A stretch of DNA of 64,000 nt from an uncultured Bacteroidaceae bacterium (GTDB lineage Bacteria > Bacteroidota > Bacteroidia > Bacteroidales > Bacteroidaceae): contig CAJOLW010000022.1 of assembly GCA_905235525.1 (NCBI GenBank), forward strand, positions 1 to 64,000, given 5' to 3'. The first letter of the stretch is position 1. Each line of letters begins with the position of its first letter. Under the pieces are notes generated by a model that did no database searches, was not told where the DNA came from, and saw only the letters and a program-made list of their open reading frames with translations. This document shows, piece after piece, positions 60,311-64,000 of the stretch. Position numbers and translations under genes: made by a program.

Positions 60311-63300
60311 ATGAAAAAATTATTTGCTTTCGTCTTGACGACGATGATGCTTTTGATGGCATCGCTGAACATGTCGGCTCAGGAACGCCGACCGGTTGAC
60401 TCGCAACATCCTTTGTGGTTAGTACACATTGATGTGTGGAACAGTGCTGACCCACAGAAAATCATCGACTTGATTCCCGACGACATCAAGCCGTATGTGT
60501 GCATGAACCTGTCGCTTTCATGTCAGTACGACAAAGATTTGGACATGTACCGCATGCCCCGATTTGCTGTGCGCACCTACAAGTCATGGGCATCTGTCTG
60601 CCAAGCCAACGGCATGTGGTTTACCTGCCAGCCTGCCAGTGGTGGGCACACCCACATTCAAGATGATGACCTCGAAACCTTCGAGTATTTCTTCAAGGCA
60701 TATCCCAATTTCCTCGGTTGGAATTATGCGGAGCAGTTTTGGGGATTCGATGAGGCAAACGACGAGAGTTCGAGCACGCAGGCGTCTCGCATCGCCCTGT
60801 TTGCCAAACTGGTACCCATGCACCACAAGTATGGCGGTTTCCTCACCGTATCCTTCTGTGGCAACATCTGGTCGCATCCGCTCAACCCCATCGGCATGAT
60901 GAAGCGGAACAGAGATTTGCTCAATGCTTGCAAGGAATATCCCGAAGCCATCCTCTGGCTGTACAAATACACCACGTCCTCTTGTTTCTACAATAATGAG
61001 AGTGTCACATGGGGACCTTTTGTGTCGGGTTTGGCAAAAAACTATGGTGTGCGCTATGACAACTGTGGCTGGAATGGTGCGCTGAGTTCCATTTTGGGAG
61101 ACAACCATGGAAAGAAATACCCTGGTGCGGCAGGTATCGGCACAGTGCTGGAGCAGACAGCTGTAAATGGTGGTGCCGTGTGGGATGGTCCCGAACTTAT
61201 CTGGACAGAAGACTTCCAGAATCTGAGTGACTCGCAGGTAGATGGCTACACCCGACGCAATTGGGGCATCTTCCCCAACTTCAGAGGCATCTGGCTGGAC
61301 ATGTTCCGCAAGATTATCGAAGGTGGCATCTATATCCCCACTCGAGAGGAAGTTGTGAACAAGACCAAGATTGTTGTCATCAACAACAAGAGCGATGGCA
61401 GCGATGAGGATAAGTATGCGGCATGGGGAAGTCTCTACGATGGACTCTACAAGCAGACAGACCCATTCAACCGTGGCAATGGTCAGTGGATGGACAACTT
61501 CTGCTACTTCAAAAAGACGGGGCGCTATGGCACCATCCCTATCGTCATCAACCTCTACGATGACTTGGCAAAGAGCATCCCCGTACAAGTGAAGAAGGCT
61601 AATTACACCTCACGATGGAGCACACAAACCACGAAGGTGGCCGATTTCAACAAACAGTATCCCGAGGTCAGCACAGGCGACCTCTATGTGAACCGCTACA
61701 AGAACCAACTGGTCACTTATACCCCCTACACCTACATGAACAAGAACAAGACGGCTTCCGCCACGATTCCATTGCAGTACAACACTTGCGAAAGTCTCGA
61801 ACTGACGTGGGGCAAACTGAGCAGTGGTCTCATCCGCGAGTATGCCGATCACATTGACTTCTATCTGAACAACTTCCGCAACGACACGACAACACTTCAG
61901 ACAGACAAGATTGTGGTGACAGGCGTGACATCTGAACCGTCCTACCAAATAACCAAGCATCCCAACAATACGGCAGGAACCAGCACTTATCAAGTATATC
62001 AATCCTCCACATACGATGCGGACAACCAGACCTACACCCTTAGCATCAAGCACTGTGCACCTGTTGACGTGACCATCACTTGCTCAGGTGCTGCTACCGA
62101 ACGAAATACCGATGTACTTCCTTCAGAGGCATTGCCTACGCCTAAGCAACCCGAGGACTTCGTAGGTAATATCATTATTGAGGCAGAGAACATGGACCGC
62201 AAGAATGTGAAAGGCATCGCCTTGACCCACTCTGGATGGTGCGCTCCCGATGTATCCGAATTTGCAGGTCTTGGCTATATTGACTTGGGCACCAACACGA
62301 CAGCGGCACTTCGCCACCAACTCAAACTGAAGAAGGGTGGAGAATATGATATCTATATGCGTTACTGCAACACGACAAAAGCAGGAAACGTCACAATCGC
62401 CGTGAACGGAACATCTCAAACAGTGGCATGCGAGAAGGTGAAACTGAACGACTGGCGCAAGGCCAAAATCACTGCCACGCTGAAAGAGGGAACAAACGAC
62501 CTCGTTATCACAAACTCTGGCGGTGTCGGCATGTACATAGACCAAATCATCTATTCACCCGCCAACACCCCCGCAGAGAAATTCCTCGTATCTATCAGAG
62601 ATGCCGCCAACGGTAAAATAGAGGCAGACGTGGATGAGGCGGAAGAAGGCAAGACCGTTACGCTGACCGTCACCCCTGATGAGGGTTTCCAACTGGCACA
62701 GTTGCGCGTGGTTAATTCCGTCTTCTATACTATGGCAAAGACCATCGCCATCGATGCTGCAGATTGCAACAGGATCACTTTCACCATGCCTGACGACAAT
62801 GTGACAATTGTGCCGGTATTTAAAGATGCCACAGCAGTCTATAAACTGGATTTCACAGACGTGGCAAACGGCACGATTCCTTCAGGTTGGCGCTGCGTAC
62901 AAGAGAACGGTGAGGTGCATGAATACCCCAACTCTTATAGTATGGGAGCACGTGTAATGCAGGGGTTCAATGGCTATCAAGGCAAAGCCATCTACTGGCG
63001 TGAAGACAGGGCTGAATACGGTAATCAGAGTGCATTCCCACTCAACCTTGAATCAGGCAGTTACAAACTGACCTTTGCGATGGCCGCATGGAAAGGAAGT
63101 CCTAGGTACAAAGTAGAGATCCTCAACAAGAGCACCAATGCGGTGATTGCCTCTTCTGCCACCTACACATCTACTCCAAATGCCAACGGTAACGCATCTG
63201 CCACTGTCTCTACCGCTGTTGCACGCGAGTTGCCATTCACCATTGACACGAAGGATAACTACATTATCCGCTTCAGCAATATGAGCAATAGCAGTGCGTT

Positions 63301-63499
63301 CGATGAATACCTGCTGCTGGAATGCCGTGTCAACAGCGTGGAAGCACCAAACGGCATCGAACTGGTGCAAGATGAAACGAACGAATCGCAGCCCATCGTC
63401 ATCTACAATCTGTCTGGCTTCAAGCAGGAAGGCATACAAAAGGGTGTCAACATCATCCGCACGCAAGACGGAAAGACACGAAAGGTGTTTGTGAAGTAG
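60311..63499 (+). CDS. Secreted GH98 glycoside hydrolase with CBM6-like domain and type IX sorting tail
   Basis: 1,062 residues. Signal peptide (FAFVLTTMMLLMASLNMSAQ), GH98 catalytic region about 27-355 (HPLWLVHIDVWNSADPQKII, MNLSLSCQYDKDLDMYRMPR, LGWNYAEQFWGFDEANDESS, GPELIWTEDFQN), GH98 C-terminal region to about 610, a CBM6/35-like module about 620-750 (IIIEAENMDRKNVKG, GGVGMYIDQIIYSP), an InlB-type repeat about 757-836 (GKTVTLTVTPDEGFQLAQLR), a jelly-roll-like region to about 1005 and a sorting tail (YNLSGFKQEGIQKGVNIIRT). Known GH98 enzymes are endo-beta-galactosidases on blood-group glycans or glucuronoarabinoxylan endoxylanases; the latter is more usual in Bacteroidetes. No SusCD pair is seen in the window. 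Confidence 0.87.
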   Translation: MKKLFAFVLTTMMLLMASLNMSAQERRPVDSQHPLWLVHIDVWNSADPQKIIDLIPDDIKPYVCMNLSLSCQYDKDLDMYRMPRFAVRTYKSWASVCQANGMWFTCQPASGGHTHIQDDDLETFEYFFKAYPNFLGWNYAEQFWGFDEANDESSSTQASRIALFAKLVPMHHKYGGFLTVSFCGNIWSHPLNPIGMMKRNRDLLNACKEYPEAILWLYKYTTSSCFYNNESVTWGPFVSGLAKNYGVRYDNCGWNGALSSILGDNHGKKYPGAAGIGTVLEQTAVNGGAVWDGPELIWTEDFQNLSDSQVDGYTRRNWGIFPNFRGIWLDMFRKIIEGGIYIPTREEVVNKTKIVVINNKSDGSDEDKYAAWGSLYDGLYKQTDPFNRGNGQWMDNFCYFKKTGRYGTIPIVINLYDDLAKSIPVQVKKANYTSRWSTQTTKVADFNKQYPEVSTGDLYVNRYKNQLVTYTPYTYMNKNKTASATIPLQYNTCESLELTWGKLSSGLIREYADHIDFYLNNFRNDTTTLQTDKIVVTGVTSEPSYQITKHPNNTAGTSTYQVYQSSTYDADNQTYTLSIKHCAPVDVTITCSGAATERNTDVLPSEALPTPKQPEDFVGNIIIEAENMDRKNVKGIALTHSGWCAPDVSEFAGLGYIDLGTNTTAALRHQLKLKKGGEYDIYMRYCNTTKAGNVTIAVNGTSQTVACEKVKLNDWRKAKITATLKEGTNDLVITNSGGVGMYIDQIIYSPANTPAEKFLVSIRDAANGKIEADVDEAEEGKTVTLTVTPDEGFQLAQLRVVNSVFYTMAKTIAIDAADCNRITFTMPDDNVTIVPVFKDATAVYKLDFTDVANGTIPSGWRCVQENGEVHEYPNSYSMGARVMQGFNGYQGKAIYWREDRAEYGNQSAFPLNLESGSYKLTFAMAAWKGSPRYKVEILNKSTNAVIASSATYTSTPNANGNASATVSTAVARELPFTIDTKDNYIIRFSNMSNSSAFDEYLLLECRVNSVEAPNGIELVQDETNESQPIVIYNLSGFKQEGIQKGVNIIRTQDGKTRKVFVK

Positions 63500-63533
63500 G
63501 TTGCTCGGTGAGCCAAAAGTGAAAAATCTTTAA

Positions 63534-63618
63534 GTTAAAAGTGAAAAATCCAAGTTACCTGCCATGCGAGGTGTCAAAACCCTATTGGCAAAAGTAACTT
63601 GGATTTTTCACTTTTAAC
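63534..63618. repeat. Perfect 25-bp inverted repeat after the GH98 gene
   Basis: Arms 63534-63558 and 63594-63618 are exact complements (GTTAAAAGTGAAAAATCC and onward), with a 35-nt interval that holds a further TGCCA/TGGCA pair. It may end GH98 transcription or be a small non-autonomous element. Confidence 0.88.
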
Positions 63619-63630
63619 TCTTCACTTTTG

Positions 63631-63787
63631 TTAGTGCAGAAAGCCACACGCTCCTATCTGGTCAAGCACCCATCCTGCAAAGATGACAATGAATGCCATG
63701 CCACCATGCTGCCCTGTCTCAATGGGAGAAACGTCATACATTGCCCATCCCTACAGCAGAGCCTGCCACTGCGAGGATGGCACCTAA
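63631..63787 (-). pseudogene. Degenerate fragment of a sodium:neurotransmitter-symporter-type transporter
   Basis: The minus strand encodes LGAILAVAGSAVGMGNV, then TGA where the family has Trp, RFS, and after a frame change ETGQHGGMAFIVIFAGWVL, ending at TAA (63631). This matches the first helix of NSS transporters (usual form GSAVGLGNVWRFPYxxGxNGG). Only about 50 residues are left, with a stop and a frameshift, so it is a relic. It begins at the stop of the VanZ-like gene. Confidence 0.72.
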
Positions 63788-64000
63788 TTATGACCCGAAA
63801 TTTTCTCTTCCCATAACTTATTAGCCAACAAACTCAAAAGAACACCGATTACCATTCCCACCACATCTGCCTCAAAATCAATCCAGTCACCAGAGCGATA
63901 AGTGGTGAAGTTCATCTGTACCAATTCCATCAACCCACCCAATGCCACTGGATAAAGACACATCAACAGGATATATTTACGGCTCAGCGTTTTACCACTT
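63784..64000 (-). CDS. VanZ-like membrane protein, C-terminal part
   Basis: The frame runs off the window edge; about 71 residues are visible. KYILLMCLYPVALGGLMELV, YRSGDWIDFEADVVGMVIGV and LLSLLANKLWEEK match the last helices of VanZ-family proteins (the E-x-x-Q and GDxxDxxAxxxG-like motifs). Small inner-membrane proteins of unclear function, first seen in a teicoplanin resistance cluster. Upstream part not visible, so family detail is limited. Confidence 0.75.
   Translation of the reverse strand, partial: SGKTLSRKYILLMCLYPVALGGLMELVQMNFTTYRSGDWIDFEADVVGMVIGVLLSLLANKLWEEKISGHN

Overview
The window reads as a chromosomal segment of a Bacteroidales bacterium, most like Prevotella and relatives. 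Evidence: several promoters match the Bacteroidetes form (TTTG, 19-21 nt, TAnnTTTG); there is an UpxY-type antiterminator, a large capsule locus with Wza/Wzc, a probable type IX sorting tail on a GH98 enzyme, and DUF families (DUF4837, DUF5020-like, DUF3791, DUF3990) typical of the phylum. I see no transposase, integrase, phage or CRISPR.

Layout. 1-1929: end of an arginine operon (argC, argD) carrying G/C-rich palindromic repeats, one of them inside the argC reading frame. 1961-2884: a DMT-family permease. 3136-3708: UpxY-like antiterminator, convergent with everything that follows. About 3800-41979, all on the minus strand: a ~38 kb surface polysaccharide locus. In transcription order it holds Wza, Wzc, a GT4, an ABC exporter (Wzm, and Wzt with a frameshift), about ten further glycosyltransferases, acyl/acetyltransferases, a KdsB/KdsD pair, a cargo island (AAA/PD-(D/E)XK protein, DUF3791-DUF3990-DUF3791 cassette, chimeric remnant), an EpsG-like polymerase, IspD-like/SDR/LicD genes, the chain-initiation block (phosphoglycosyl transferase, GT4, aminotransferase, 4,6-dehydratase), three OmpA-type proteins and a secreted leucine-rich-repeat protein.

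42381-43693: a small ferredoxin and a DUF4837 lipoprotein. 43816-47454: a promoter, a terminated leader RNA, two nucleobase permeases and a Tsx-like outer-membrane barrel, which together look like one nucleobase uptake operon. 47662-51291: folP (frameshifted), cdaA, murF and a lysine-rich secreted protein, followed by tRNA-Leu(UAG) on the other strand. 51628-58817 (minus): pta, ackA, parC, an outer-membrane protein and an S41 peptidase, with palindromic repeats around ackA. 59096-64000: a Sel1-repeat protein, a GH98 glycosidase, a degenerate transporter fragment and a partial VanZ-like gene.

The strongest unusual points are: (i) the palindromic repeat family that enters coding sequence and supplies purine-rich, Shine-Dalgarno-like sequence before argD, parC and ackA; (ii) the DUF3791-DUF3990-DUF3791 cassette beside an ATPase gene flanked by 17-bp direct repeats; (iii) a capsule locus mixing Wzy-type, ABC-type and KpsF/KpsU-type genes; (iv) six single-base frameshifts, one in the housekeeping gene folP, which argue for indel errors in the assembly rather than six real pseudogenes.
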